Assembly: GCF_018070045.1 (NCBI RefSeq)
Contig: NZ_JAGPYK010000004.1
Location: forward strand, 186,001 to 250,000
Source of the DNA: Micromonospora sp. U21
GTDB lineage: Bacteria; Actinomycetota; Actinomycetes; Mycobacteriales; Micromonosporaceae
DNA: 64,000 bases
Direction: 5' to 3'
The notes under the pieces are model-generated. The model did no database searches, was not told the DNA's origin, and saw nothing but the letters and a program-made list of their open reading frames with translations. The translations under genes and the position numbers were made by a program. Shown piece after piece: positions 44,465 to 53,114 of this stretch. The stretch's first letter is position 1, and each line of letters opens with the position of its first letter.

Positions 44465-44585
44465 CGACAACCGAGCTAAGACCGACGTTAGACCGTTTCA
44501 TGAACTATCAAGGGAAAGATTCGTGTTTTGACCTTTACTGTTGCTAAGCGGCAAAGGGGTGCTACGCGGCTTTTTTTACGCCGAA
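44465..44585. promoter_or_regulatory. AT-rich promoter region of the surface-protein gene
   Basis: A short island with unusually low GC for this genome (TGAACTATCAAGGGAAAG, TTTTGACCTTTACTGTTGC, TTTTTTTACG). On the minus strand TTGATA and TAACGT lie 15 bases apart near 44484-44510 and may be -35 and -10 of the surface-protein gene. Nothing else is seen between this and the CebR-like box. Confidence 0.35.
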
Positions 44586-44769
44586 CGCCGTCTGGGAGCG
44601 CGACTCCGGGTTCCGCGTGCACCAGGGTGTTCCGCGCTCGCTGTGTCGGCCTGGTCGGGCCATCCGGTAGCGGCGGCCCTGGAGCCGCTCGTGCCGGTCG
44701 CGCACAGTCGGAGGTATCGTCCGCCTCGGGTCACGGACGTCGCCGCTCGAACACATTGAGCCATTGCCA

Positions 44770-44783
44770 TGGAAGCGCTCCCA
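44770..44783. promoter_or_regulatory. CebR-like operator upstream of cellulase
   Basis: TGGAAGCGCTCCCA differs at one base from the palindromic CebR box TGGGAGCGCTCCCA known in Streptomyces. It lies 252 bp before the GH6 cellulase ATG. CebR is a LacI-family repressor released by cello-oligosaccharides; its gene is not in this window. Confidence 0.8.
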
Positions 44784-45035
44784 TGCAAGAATCGGCGCAC
44801 GCGGTTCGGGGAGCCACACCGCGCAGGCAGGGGAGTTGAGGGCATCCGGTCCGCCGGACGACATCCCGCCGCCGACCGGCCGCTTGCCGGTCGTTCACCA
44901 CACCACCCACCGCCCGTCCGGGTCGGGCACCCCCGATGAATCCCGTTGGCGCCGGCGGCCGTCCGTCCAGGACGCCCACCGGGCCGTCCCGCCGGGCCGT
45001 ACGCGAGCCCGGTCTCGCCCAAGGAGATCAGTGGC

Positions 45036-46799
45036 ATGAATGTGTGGAGAAGGCTGTCCGGCCCACGCCGGGCCCTCGCGCTCGCCGGCGCGGGCGTCCT
45101 GGTCGCCGGTGGGTTGGTGACGATCCCCGTCACCGCGGCGCACGCCGCGACCCAGTGCGACATCGCCTACTCGGCGAACGAGTGGCCCGGTGGCTTCAGC
45201 GCGAACATCACCATCAAGAACATCGGTGACCCGGTCAACGGCTGGACGCTCGGGTGGACCTTCCCGAACTCCGGTCAGCGGGTGCAGCAGGGCTGGTCGG
45301 CCGAGTTCACCCAGTCCGGCAGCCAGGTCACCGCCCGCAGCCTGTCCTACAACGGCAGCTTCGCCACCGGCGCGTCTACCAGCATCGGGTTCAACGGCGC
45401 GTGGAGCGGCAGCAACCCCAAGCCGACCTCGTTCACCCTCAACGGGGTGACCTGCAACGGTGGCACCACGCCGCCGACCACGCCACCGCCGACGACCCCA
45501 CCGCCGACCACGCCCCCACCGACCACGCCGCCGCCCACCGGCAGCAAGGTGGACAACCCGTACGCCGGGGCCCGGGGATACGTGAACCCCGAGTGGAAGG
45601 CCAAGGCGGACGCCGAGCCGGGCGGCAGCAGGATTTCCAACAACCCGACCGCGGTGTGGTTGGACCGGATCGCCGCCATCAACGGCACCCCGGACAGCAG
45701 CTCCAACGGCGCCTTCGGAGTGCGTGACCACCTGGAGGAGGCGCTGCGCCAGGGCGCCGGCTACATCCAGTTCGTGATCTACAACCTGCCCGGCCGGGAC
45801 TGCGCCGCGCTCGCCTCGAACGGTGAACTGGGCCCGGACGACCTGCCCAGGTACAAGGCCGAGTACATCGACCCGATCGCCGCGATCCAGGCCGACCCGA
45901 AGTACCGGAACATCCGCATCATCAACATCATCGAGATCGACTCGCTGCCCAACCTGGTGACGAACACCTCCGGGCAGGCCGGCGGCACGGCGATGTGCGA
46001 CACGGTCAAGGCCAACGGCGCGTACGTCAACGGCGTCGGCTACGCCCTGGCCAAGCTGGGCACGCTCGGCAACGTCTACAACTACATCGACGCCGCGCAC
46101 CACGGCTGGATCGGCTGGGACACCAACTTCGGCCCGACCGCCGATCTCCTGAAGACCGCCGCGGTCGCCTCCGGCAGCACGGTGGCCAACGTGCACGGGT
46201 TCATCGTCAACACGGCGAACTACTCTGCCCTGCGCGAGCCGTACATCAAGATCACTGACAACGTGAACGGCCAGTCGGTGCGGCAGTCGAAGTGGATCGA
46301 CTGGAACTTCTACGTAGACGAGCTGTCGTTCGCCCAGGCGTTCCGCGACAAGCTGGTCCAGGTCGGCTTCAACTCCGGCATCGGCATGCTGATCGACACC
46401 TCCCGCAACGGCTGGGGCGGCACCGCCCGGCCCACCGGACCGGGCGCGACGACCAGTGTGGACACCTACGTCAACGGTGGTCGGATCGACCGCCGGATCC
46501 ACGCCGGCAACTGGTGCAACCAGGCCGGCGCGGGCCTCGGCGAGCGGCCCCGGCCGGCTCCCGAGCCGGGCATCGACGCGTACGTCTGGGTGAAGCCTCC
46601 GGGCGAGTCGGACGGTTCCAGCGAGCTGATCCCGAACGACGAGGGCAAGGGCTTCGACCGGATGTGCGACCCGACCTACACCGGCAACCCCCGCAACGGC
46701 AACAGTGCGACGGGTGCCCTGCCGAACGCGCCGATCTCCGGCGCGTGGTTCTCCGCGCAGTTCCAGGAGCTGATGCGCAACGCGTACCCGGCGCTCTGA
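45036..46799 (+). CDS. Secreted GH6 cellobiohydrolase with CBM2
   Basis: Exo-acting cellulase that releases cellobiose. 587 residues: a signal peptide (to about 37, AAHAAT), a CBM2 cellulose-binding domain (CDIAYSANEWPGGFSANITI to LNGVTCNG, one disulfide), a TTPPP linker (about 145-168), then GH6. The catalytic acid segment is NLPGRDCAALASNGEL, the second motif IIEIDSLPNLVTN, and the base Asp lies in WVKPPGESDGSS. The CBM-first order resembles Cel6B-type exocellulases. ATG with AAGGAG ribosome site. A CebR-like box upstream supports control by cello-oligosaccharides. Confidence 0.93.
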   Translation: MNVWRRLSGPRRALALAGAGVLVAGGLVTIPVTAAHAATQCDIAYSANEWPGGFSANITIKNIGDPVNGWTLGWTFPNSGQRVQQGWSAEFTQSGSQVTARSLSYNGSFATGASTSIGFNGAWSGSNPKPTSFTLNGVTCNGGTTPPTTPPPTTPPPTTPPPTTPPPTGSKVDNPYAGARGYVNPEWKAKADAEPGGSRISNNPTAVWLDRIAAINGTPDSSSNGAFGVRDHLEEALRQGAGYIQFVIYNLPGRDCAALASNGELGPDDLPRYKAEYIDPIAAIQADPKYRNIRIINIIEIDSLPNLVTNTSGQAGGTAMCDTVKANGAYVNGVGYALAKLGTLGNVYNYIDAAHHGWIGWDTNFGPTADLLKTAAVASGSTVANVHGFIVNTANYSALREPYIKITDNVNGQSVRQSKWIDWNFYVDELSFAQAFRDKLVQVGFNSGIGMLIDTSRNGWGGTARPTGPGATTSVDTYVNGGRIDRRIHAGNWCNQAGAGLGERPRPAPEPGIDAYVWVKPPGESDGSSELIPNDEGKGFDRMCDPTYTGNPRNGNSATGALPNAPISGAWFSAQFQELMRNAYPAL

Positions 46800-46864
46800 C
46801 CGGATCGCTCCCGCACCCACCCGCCGCCGGTGGTAGGTGAGGCACTGCCGGCGGCAGGTTCCCC

Positions 46865-46903
46865 GGGTCCCCGGTCCGACCGTGACGGTCGGGCCGGGGA
46901 CCC
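46865..46903. terminator. Terminator hairpin after GH6
   Basis: GGGTCCCCGGTCCGACC and its near-perfect complement (16 of 17) with a five-base loop. It lies between the cellulase and the convergent 128-residue gene. Confidence 0.72.
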
Positions 46904-46918
46904 CCTCGTGCGCCCTGC

Positions 46919-47305
46919 TCAGGGCACGGTGCGCTCGATCGCCGCCCGACCCTGCTCGGCCAGGTCACGGCGGGCCCTGTCCAGGTTCTCCGGGGTGAGG
47001 TCCTGCCCGCGGGCCATCACCAGGTCCTCCGGCTCCCAGGGCTGTTCCGCGCCGGTACGGATGTTGTCCCCGCCGGCGCCGGTGCCCGTTCCGGTCGCCC
47101 CGGTGCCGGCGGCGTACGGGTCGCCGAGCAGATCGTCGGTGTCCGGCGCGAGGTCGTCCGGCCGGGTGCGGGGTTCACCGAAGGCCGGGGTGTCCCGGTC
47201 CGGGCCGCCCCCGGTCCGCAGCTGCGGGACGGTGCTGTCATCGTCCGCCGCCGCGGCCATCTCCGGGCTCTCCTCCAGCGGGGGTCGGCGGTCGCGATCG
47301 GTCAT
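46919..47305 (-). CDS. Disordered acidic protein, unknown function
   Basis: 128 residues from an ATG with AGGAGG. Rich in Asp, Gly, Thr and Pro, without hydrophobic core except a short C-terminal helix (PENLDRARRDLAEQGRAAIE). It resembles the disordered parts of the proteins encoded at 49626 in composition only. No domain recognised. Confidence 0.6.
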   Translation of the reverse strand: MTDRDRRPPLEESPEMAAAADDDSTVPQLRTGGGPDRDTPAFGEPRTRPDDLAPDTDDLLGDPYAAGTGATGTGTGAGGDNIRTGAEQPWEPEDLVMARGQDLTPENLDRARRDLAEQGRAAIERTVP

Positions 47306-47428
47306 GGTGCTGCCTCCTGTGTCCGACACGTTGCCTGATCCCCCTCGCGTACCCCCTCGGGCGGCGCCCATGCCCCGCGCCCCCGGGTGGGCCGATGTGC
47401 GCCGACCACCCGGTGGGCGCGCCGTCGG

Positions 47429-47737
47429 TCAGCTACCGGGATCCTTCTCGTTCGGCGCGGGTGGCTCGGCCGGGCGCAGCCACTGCCAGAGCAGCATGAG
47501 CAGGCCGAAGGCGAGCATCACCAGACCGGCCCACAGGTTGATCCGGACGCCCTCGGCCTTGTCGATCTCGGCCCGGCTGTCGAAGACGCCGATCAAGGTC
47601 ACGATGACCCCGTACGCCACGAAGAGACCACCGATCACCCGGCGGATGTCGAACAGCCGCGCCGCGGCGGAGCGGCGCTGCTCCTTCTGCGTCTCGTCGA
47701 TCAGCGGGTCCTGTGCCGGCTGGCCGTCGTTGCTCAT
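47429..47737 (-). CDS. Small two-span membrane protein with the symporter
   Basis: 102 residues with two hydrophobic helices (VIGGLFVAYGVIVTLIGVFD and INLWAGLVMLAFGLLMLLWQ) and charged ends. It starts 15 bp behind the symporter stop with an AAAGGGG ribosome site, so it is in the same operon. This small protein is often seen after such symporters in actinomycetes and may be an accessory subunit; that is inference from position. Confidence 0.75.
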   Translation of the reverse strand: MSNDGQPAQDPLIDETQKEQRRSAAARLFDIRRVIGGLFVAYGVIVTLIGVFDSRAEIDKAEGVRINLWAGLVMLAFGLLMLLWQWLRPAEPPAPNEKDPGS

Positions 47738-47752
47738 CTGCCGACCCCTTTC

Positions 47753-49417
47753 CTAGAAGACCGGGATGTAGAAGAGGGCGGCCAGCGCGACCGCGATCAC
47801 GCCGAGCAGCACGGGGGAGCGGTACCAGGCGGCGTCGCCCGCGAGCACATCGCCCTTCAGGTCGACGCCGCCCATGCCGTAGACCAGCCCGCGCAGTTCC
47901 TCGTCGCGTTTCGGCGCGGTGAGCGGCGTGATGATCGCGGCGACCACCACCGCCGTGGCGAACGCGAGGCCGGCACCCCAGAAACTCTCCTCCAGGTCGG
48001 AGTTGAAGTGGACCACTCCGCCCTTGTAGAGCAGGTAGAGGCTCAGCGACACCAGGGTGCCCAGCAGCAGCGACCAGAAGCCGGCCAGCGCGCTCATCCG
48101 CTTCCAGAACATGCCGATGATGAAGGTGGCGAAGAGTGGCGCGTTGAAGACGGAGAAGAGCGCCTGGATGTAGTTCATGATGTTGCTGAACCCGGCCGCG
48201 ATGAACGCGGTGCCGATGCCGATCACCACGGCCGCGACCGTCGCCCACCGGCCGATCCGCAGGTAGTACTCGTCCGACCGGTCGCGGCGGATGTACGACT
48301 GCCAGATGTCGTAGGTGAAGACGGTGTTGAAGCCGCTCACGTTGGCCGCCATGCCCGCCATGAACGAGGCGAGCAGGCCGGTGACCGCCACCCCGAGCAC
48401 GCCGTTGGGGAGCAGGTCGCGCATCAGCAGCGGGATGGCGTTGTTGTACTGCAGGTCGCCGCTCTCCGCGCCGAGGCCCTTCACCGTCACCAGGGCCACC
48501 AGGCCGGGGATGACCGTGACCAGGGGGATTAACAGTTTCGGGTACGCGGCGATGATCGGCGTACGCCGGGCGGCGCTCATGTTCTTCGCCGACAGCGCCC
48601 GCTGAACCTCGGCGAAGTTGGTTGTCCAGTAGCCGAACGAGAGCACGAAGCCGAGGCCGAAGACGATGCCGATCCAGTGCGCGCCGAGCGGGTTGGCGGT
48701 GGTGCCGGTGTCCTGCCAGGCGTGCAGGCCCGCCTCCCCGAGCTTGGAGTCGCGGACCGCGTCCATCAGCCCGGACACCCCGCCCACCTTGACCAGGCCG
48801 ATCACGGTGACCGGGATGAGGCCGGCCAGGATGACGAAGAACTGGAGCACCTCGTTGTAGATCGCCCCGGACAGACCGCCGATGGTGATGTACGCCAGCA
48901 CGATCGCCGCGCCGACCACGATCGCGGTCCAGAGCGGCCAGCCGAGCAGGGCCTGCATCACCAGGGCCAGCGCGTACAGGTTCACTCCGGCGATCAGCAC
49001 CTGGGCGACGGCGAAGCTGAGCGCGTTCAGCAGGTGGGTGGGGCGGTTGAACCGCAGCCGCAGGTACTCCGGCACGCTGCGGACCTTGGAACCGTAGTAG
49101 AAGGGCATCATCACGATGCCCAGGAAAACCATCGCCGGCACCGCGCCGATCCAGTAGTAGTGGACCGTCATCACGCCGTACTGGGCGCCGTTCGCGGCCA
49201 TCCCGATGATCTCCAGCGCGCCCAGGTTCGCGGAGACGAAGGCGAGACCGGTCACCCAGGCCGGCAGGGACCGGCCGGAGAGGAAGAAGTCCACGCTGGT
49301 GCGGATCGCCCGGCGGGCGGCGAAGCCGACCCCGAGGACGGTGACGAAATAGAGGGCCAGGATGAGGTAGTCCAGGACATTCATGTCGAGCCGAAGACCG
49401 CCGCCGCCGTCGTCCAT
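47753..49417 (-). CDS. Sodium:solute symporter (SSS family, SGLT-like)
   Basis: Na+-driven uptake of a sugar or similar solute. 554 residues with about 13-14 membrane helices, beginning NVLDYLILALYFVTVLGVGF. Family features: DFFLSGRSLPAWVTGLAF, the first-helix core FVSANLGALEIIGMAANGAQ and the region LSFGYWTTNFAEVQRALSAK. The layout is closest to bacterial SGLT. The ATG at 49417 is chosen because GAGGGG lies before it; GTG at 49426 is possible. Transcribed with the two-span protein. The nearby cellulase suggests sugar use, but the substrate is unproven. Confidence 0.9.
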   Translation of the reverse strand: MDDGGGGLRLDMNVLDYLILALYFVTVLGVGFAARRAIRTSVDFFLSGRSLPAWVTGLAFVSANLGALEIIGMAANGAQYGVMTVHYYWIGAVPAMVFLGIVMMPFYYGSKVRSVPEYLRLRFNRPTHLLNALSFAVAQVLIAGVNLYALALVMQALLGWPLWTAIVVGAAIVLAYITIGGLSGAIYNEVLQFFVILAGLIPVTVIGLVKVGGVSGLMDAVRDSKLGEAGLHAWQDTGTTANPLGAHWIGIVFGLGFVLSFGYWTTNFAEVQRALSAKNMSAARRTPIIAAYPKLLIPLVTVIPGLVALVTVKGLGAESGDLQYNNAIPLLMRDLLPNGVLGVAVTGLLASFMAGMAANVSGFNTVFTYDIWQSYIRRDRSDEYYLRIGRWATVAAVVIGIGTAFIAAGFSNIMNYIQALFSVFNAPLFATFIIGMFWKRMSALAGFWSLLLGTLVSLSLYLLYKGGVVHFNSDLEESFWGAGLAFATAVVVAAIITPLTAPKRDEELRGLVYGMGGVDLKGDVLAGDAAWYRSPVLLGVIAVALAALFYIPVF

Positions 49418-49583
49418 CGCCGTCACCCCTCGTCCGCCGCCCGTTCGATCGCGCGCGCCCTATTACCCCGAACGGGCGTTTTCACGCCTGCATGTCGGGT
49501 CCGCCGTGTTCGGGCCCGATCGGGCGGTCTCCACCAGGTCGATCCGGCGGGAGAACGGGCGGGACGGCTCCCCGGGCGTGCCA

Positions 49584-49613
49584 GGGCGCCCCGGCCGGCT
49601 GGCCGGGGCGCCC
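49584..49613 (-). terminator. Terminator hairpin
   Basis: GGGCGCCCCGGCC and its exact complement with loop GGCT, just behind the stop of the 309-residue gene. Confidence 0.7.
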
Positions 49614-49625
49614 GTGGTCTGTCGC

Positions 49626-50555
49626 TCAGCGACCCAGCACGCGGTCCAGGAAGTCCCGGTAGCGGCGTACCGCCATGCGCAGTTGCTCGGTGTCCGCCGA
49701 CCCGGCGTCCTGCCACCCGCCCAGCGCGTTCTTCTGCGCGGCCAGCGCCGACGCGAGCGCCTGGATGGCCTCTTCCACCAGCGACTGCGCCTCGCCGGCC
49801 GCGGCCTGCGGATCGTCCACGAAACGCAGCTGCACGTCCCGCCAGCGGTCCTGGAAACGCTGCGCGGTCTCCGCGTCGAGAAGCGTGGCCGGCTCGGCCG
49901 CCACGGTCGACCCGGCGGGTCGCGACGTACCGGCCGACTCCAGCGAGGCGCCGGCGCCACTGGGGGCCAGCACCGGGTCGGCATCCGGCGAGACCGCGTC
50001 CGGGTCGACCATTCCCGGCGTGGCGCTGCCGTAGGCGGCCGCGTCCGGGTCGCCGCCGGCTGCGGTCAGATCACTGCGCCGCTCGGGTCCACCGTCCGTG
50101 CTCCCCGGCGGAGCGACGGTCCGCATGGACGTGTCCGCGTCGGCGCGGGCGTCGTCGGTCTCCGGATCGGTGCCCCGGCGGTGCAGCTCGGCGGTGGGGT
50201 CGGCACGCAGACCCTCACGCTCGCCGTCCTCGGCGCCGTCCCCGGGCTGGGCGGTCCGCTCGGCCCGGGGGTCCGGCTGGTCCTCCGGGCGCGGGCTGGC
50301 CAGCGCGGACGCCGCCACCGCATCGGCCACCGTGGTGGCGCCGAAGGTGGTCGGCAGCGGCCCCGGCTCATGGAACTCGCGCTCGTCGGTCTTGTCGTCC
50401 GAGGCCGACGGGTCGTCGAAGGTGCCCCGGTCGTCCAGGGCGTCCTCGGGCACGTCCGCGCGACCGGCCCGGTCGCCGGCCGGCGGCACCGGCACCGGCG
50501 CGGACCGGCCGGCCTCCGGATGGTCGTTGCTCACCTGCGGCTCTTCCTGGCGCAT
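49626..50555 (-). CDS. Unknown protein: disordered N-terminus plus C-terminal helical domain
   Basis: 309 residues. The first 220 are Asp/Pro/Ala-rich and disordered. The last 85 form a helical domain: RFQDRWRDVQLRFVDDPQAA, SLVEEAIQALASALAAQKNA and EQLRMAVRRYRDFLDRVLGR. This domain is paralogous to the one in the next gene upstream (LQVRFVDSPGETVGDADELV...). ATG with AGGAGG. The two genes are 11 bp apart and surely co-transcribed. The family is common in actinomycetes but has no known function. Confidence 0.72.
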   Translation of the reverse strand: MRQEEPQVSNDHPEAGRSAPVPVPPAGDRAGRADVPEDALDDRGTFDDPSASDDKTDEREFHEPGPLPTTFGATTVADAVAASALASPRPEDQPDPRAERTAQPGDGAEDGEREGLRADPTAELHRRGTDPETDDARADADTSMRTVAPPGSTDGGPERRSDLTAAGGDPDAAAYGSATPGMVDPDAVSPDADPVLAPSGAGASLESAGTSRPAGSTVAAEPATLLDAETAQRFQDRWRDVQLRFVDDPQAAAGEAQSLVEEAIQALASALAAQKNALGGWQDAGSADTEQLRMAVRRYRDFLDRVLGR

Positions 50556-50566
50556 CGGTGGCCTCC

Positions 50567-51163
50567 TCAGCGGCTCGTGGCGTCGTGCGGGGTGTCCGGG
50601 TGACGTTGTTCGGGCGGACGGTGGCCGACCGGCTCCTCACCGAGCAGGTCGGCGAAGAGTGCCCGGTAGTGCACGACCGCCTGGCGCAGCTCCTCGGTGC
50701 TGGCTTCGCCCCGGGAGTTGCGCAGGTGGATCTCGTGCGCGTCCCGGTAGTTGGTCAGCGTGCGGGCGTGGTCGACGGAGAGATGGGCGATCTGGTCCGA
50801 GAAGTCCCCGGTCGGATAGCCCTGTTCCTCGATGAGCCGGGTGACCAGCTCATCCGCGTCGCCCACGGTCTCGCCGGGCGAGTCGACGAAGCGGACCTGA
50901 AGCTCCTCCCAGGCGGCGGCGTACCGCGCCCGGGACTCCGGACTGAGCGGGGTGAGCGTGAGCTCGGCGTGCCGGCGTTCCCGGTCGCGCAGCTCGCGCT
51001 CCGCGGCGGACCGGCTGTCCTGCTCCGCCACCACCCGGTCGTACTCCGGCCCGAACCGGCTGCGCAGCCCGCGGCGGCGGCCGAGTGTCCGGACGGCCGC
51101 GGCCAGTGCCGCGACGAGCACCAGCACGACGAGCACGACGACGATTATCTGCGTGGGCGACAT
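50567..51163 (-). CDS. Membrane-anchored paralogue of the downstream protein
   Basis: 199 residues. One N-terminal membrane helix (IIVVVLVVLVLVAALAAAV), a basic stretch, a charged coiled region (RELRDRERRHAELTL), then the same helical domain as its neighbour: ELQVRFVDSPGETVGDADEL and EELRQAVVHYRALFADLLGE. ATG with AGGAGG. Divergent from catalase over 215 bp. Together the pair could be a membrane-bound and a soluble subunit of one complex; this is inference. Confidence 0.72.
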   Translation of the reverse strand: MSPTQIIVVVLVVLVLVAALAAAVRTLGRRRGLRSRFGPEYDRVVAEQDSRSAAERELRDRERRHAELTLTPLSPESRARYAAAWEELQVRFVDSPGETVGDADELVTRLIEEQGYPTGDFSDQIAHLSVDHARTLTNYRDAHEIHLRNSRGEASTEELRQAVVHYRALFADLLGEEPVGHRPPEQRHPDTPHDATSR

Positions 51164-51378
51164 GGCTCCTCCTTCGTCACCTCGTATTCCCTCGCGGCAC
51201 TGATCGCCAATCCCGATCCGGGGCACTTTCCTCAACGGTCCGTGTCCGGTGTCGCGGAACGTGTTGCCGTTCGTGCGATGACGAGGCCACAGCACGGGAT
51301 CCAGCCAAAATTTGACTCATTCCAGAAAGCGCGCTTGGGTGGGGTGATGCCGGTCAGGTCCGACTCTGGAGGAGAGCG

Positions 51379-52869
51379 ATGAGCGACCCACAGGACAGCA
51401 AGCCGATCCTCACCACCCGGCAGGGCCACCCCGTGCACAACAACCAGCAGCAGCGGACGGTCGGTTCGCGTGGCCCCGCCACGCTGGAGAACTACCACTT
51501 CCTGGAGAAGATCAGCCACTTCGACCGGGAGCGGATCCCGGAGCGGGTCGTGCACGCGCGCGGTTTCGTCGCGCACGGCGAGTTCGCGGCGTACGGGACG
51601 ATCGGTGACGAACCGGCGGCGAAGTACACCCGCGCCAAGCTGTTCCAGACGAGGGGCAAGAAGACCCCGGTCACCATCCGGTTCTCCACCGTCATCGGGG
51701 GCCGGGACTCCTCCGAGGCCGCCCGCGACCCGCGCGGTTTCGCGGTCAAGTTCCGCACCGAGGACGGCAACTGGGACGTGGTGGGCAACAACCTCCAGGT
51801 CTTCTTCATCCGCGACGCGATCAAGTTCCCCGACGTGATCCACGCGCTGAAGCCGGACCCGGTGACCTTCCGTCAGGAGCCGAACAGGATCTTCGACTTC
51901 ATGTCGAACACGCCGGAGTCGATGCACATGCTGACCTGGCTCTTCTCCCCGTACGGCATCCCGAAGAACTACCGCACCATGCGTGGCTCCGGGGTCAACA
52001 CCTACCGTCTCGTCAACGTGCACGGCGAGGGTGTGCTGGTCAAGTTCCACTGGATGACCCAGCAGGGCGAGCACAACCTGACCCAGGCGGAGGCGGACGC
52101 GATCCAGGCCACCGAGCTGGGCCACGCCTCCAAGGACCTCTACGAGGCGATCGAGCGCGGCGAGTACCCGCAGTGGGAGCTCAACGTGCAGATCATGAGC
52201 GACGACGAGCACCCGGAGCTGGACTTCGACCCGCTCGACGACACCAAGATCTGGCCGGAGGAGCGGTTCCCCTACCTGTCGGTGGGCATGATGACGCTCA
52301 ACCGCAACATCACCGACCACCACAACGAGAACGAGCAGATCGCCTTCGGCACCGGTGTGCTGGTCGACGGCATCGACTTCTCCGACGACAAGATGCTCAT
52401 CGGGCGCACCTTCTCCTACTCGGACACCCAGCGCTACCGGGTCGGCCCGAACTACCTCCAGCTGCCGGTCAACCGGCCGCGCGAGGACGTCCAGGTCAGC
52501 ACCAACCAGGGCGGCGGCCAGATGTCGTACGGCGTGGACAACCGGGGCGGGAACCCGCACATCAACTTCGAGCCGTCCTCGGTCGCCGGTCTCCAGGAGG
52601 CCGACGAGTCCTACCGGGAGTACCGCCCGTTCGTCTCGGGGCAGGTCATGAAGGCCCCGATCGAGCGGCAGAACAACTACTCCCAGGCCGGCCGGCGCTT
52701 CCGCGAGATGGCGGACTGGGAGCGCGACGACCTGATCCTCAACCTGACCACGCTGCTGGCCCGGTGCGACAAGCACATCCAGGAGAAGATGGTCTGGCAC
52801 TTCAGCCAGTGCGACGAGAACTACGGCCGGCGGGTCGCCGAGGGGCTCGGCATCGCCGCCAACGCCTGA
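51379..52869 (+). CDS. katA: Heme catalase
   Basis: Breaks down hydrogen peroxide in the cytoplasm. 496 residues, a small-subunit monofunctional catalase. Catalytic His in [15 protein letters not shown] and Asn in [14 protein letters not shown]. The proximal heme Tyr is in [24 protein letters not shown] lies before the ATG. An AT-rich patch (AAAATTTGACTCATTCC) near 51306 may be the promoter. No regulator gene is adjacent. Confidence 0.95.
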   Translation: MSDPQDSKPILTTRQGHPVHNNQQQRTVGSRGPATLENYHFLEKISHFDRERIPERVVHARGFVAHGEFAAYGTIGDEPAAKYTRAKLFQTRGKKTPVTIRFSTVIGGRDSSEAARDPRGFAVKFRTEDGNWDVVGNNLQVFFIRDAIKFPDVIHALKPDPVTFRQEPNRIFDFMSNTPESMHMLTWLFSPYGIPKNYRTMRGSGVNTYRLVNVHGEGVLVKFHWMTQQGEHNLTQAEADAIQATELGHASKDLYEAIERGEYPQWELNVQIMSDDEHPELDFDPLDDTKIWPEERFPYLSVGMMTLNRNITDHHNENEQIAFGTGVLVDGIDFSDDKMLIGRTFSYSDTQRYRVGPNYLQLPVNRPREDVQVSTNQGGGQMSYGVDNRGGNPHINFEPSSVAGLQEADESYREYRPFVSGQVMKAPIERQNNYSQAGRRFREMADWERDDLILNLTTLLARCDKHIQEKMVWHFSQCDENYGRRVAEGLGIAANA

Positions 52870-52893
52870 CCCGTACCCGTACCGCACGACCAC

Positions 52894-52925
52894 GAGCGCC
52901 CCGCCGGTACACCGGCGGGGCGCTC
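52894..52925 (+). terminator. Terminator hairpin of katA
   Basis: GAGCGCCCCGCCGGT and its exact complement around a two-base loop, 25 bp behind the stop. Confidence 0.8.
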
Positions 52926-53114
52926 GCCGTGCCGGCCCAGCGGATTCCGGAGCGTCCATGTTGGCGCGACAGGCGGTAGTGCAACGCCGCGCGATTACGT
53001 ATCCTGCCCAAGGCGCCCGCGCCGGTGCCCGGCCTCCTGGTCGGGCGCAGCCGGCCGGCGCGTTGCCCGGCGGTGCCGGCGCCCCTCCTGCCACCCCTGC
53101 ACGGGCGAGGTCTG

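Noticed and set aside
51290..51330. Fur/CatR operator before katA
   Set aside because: AT-rich, but no convincing palindrome matches known boxes. I only call it a possible promoter.
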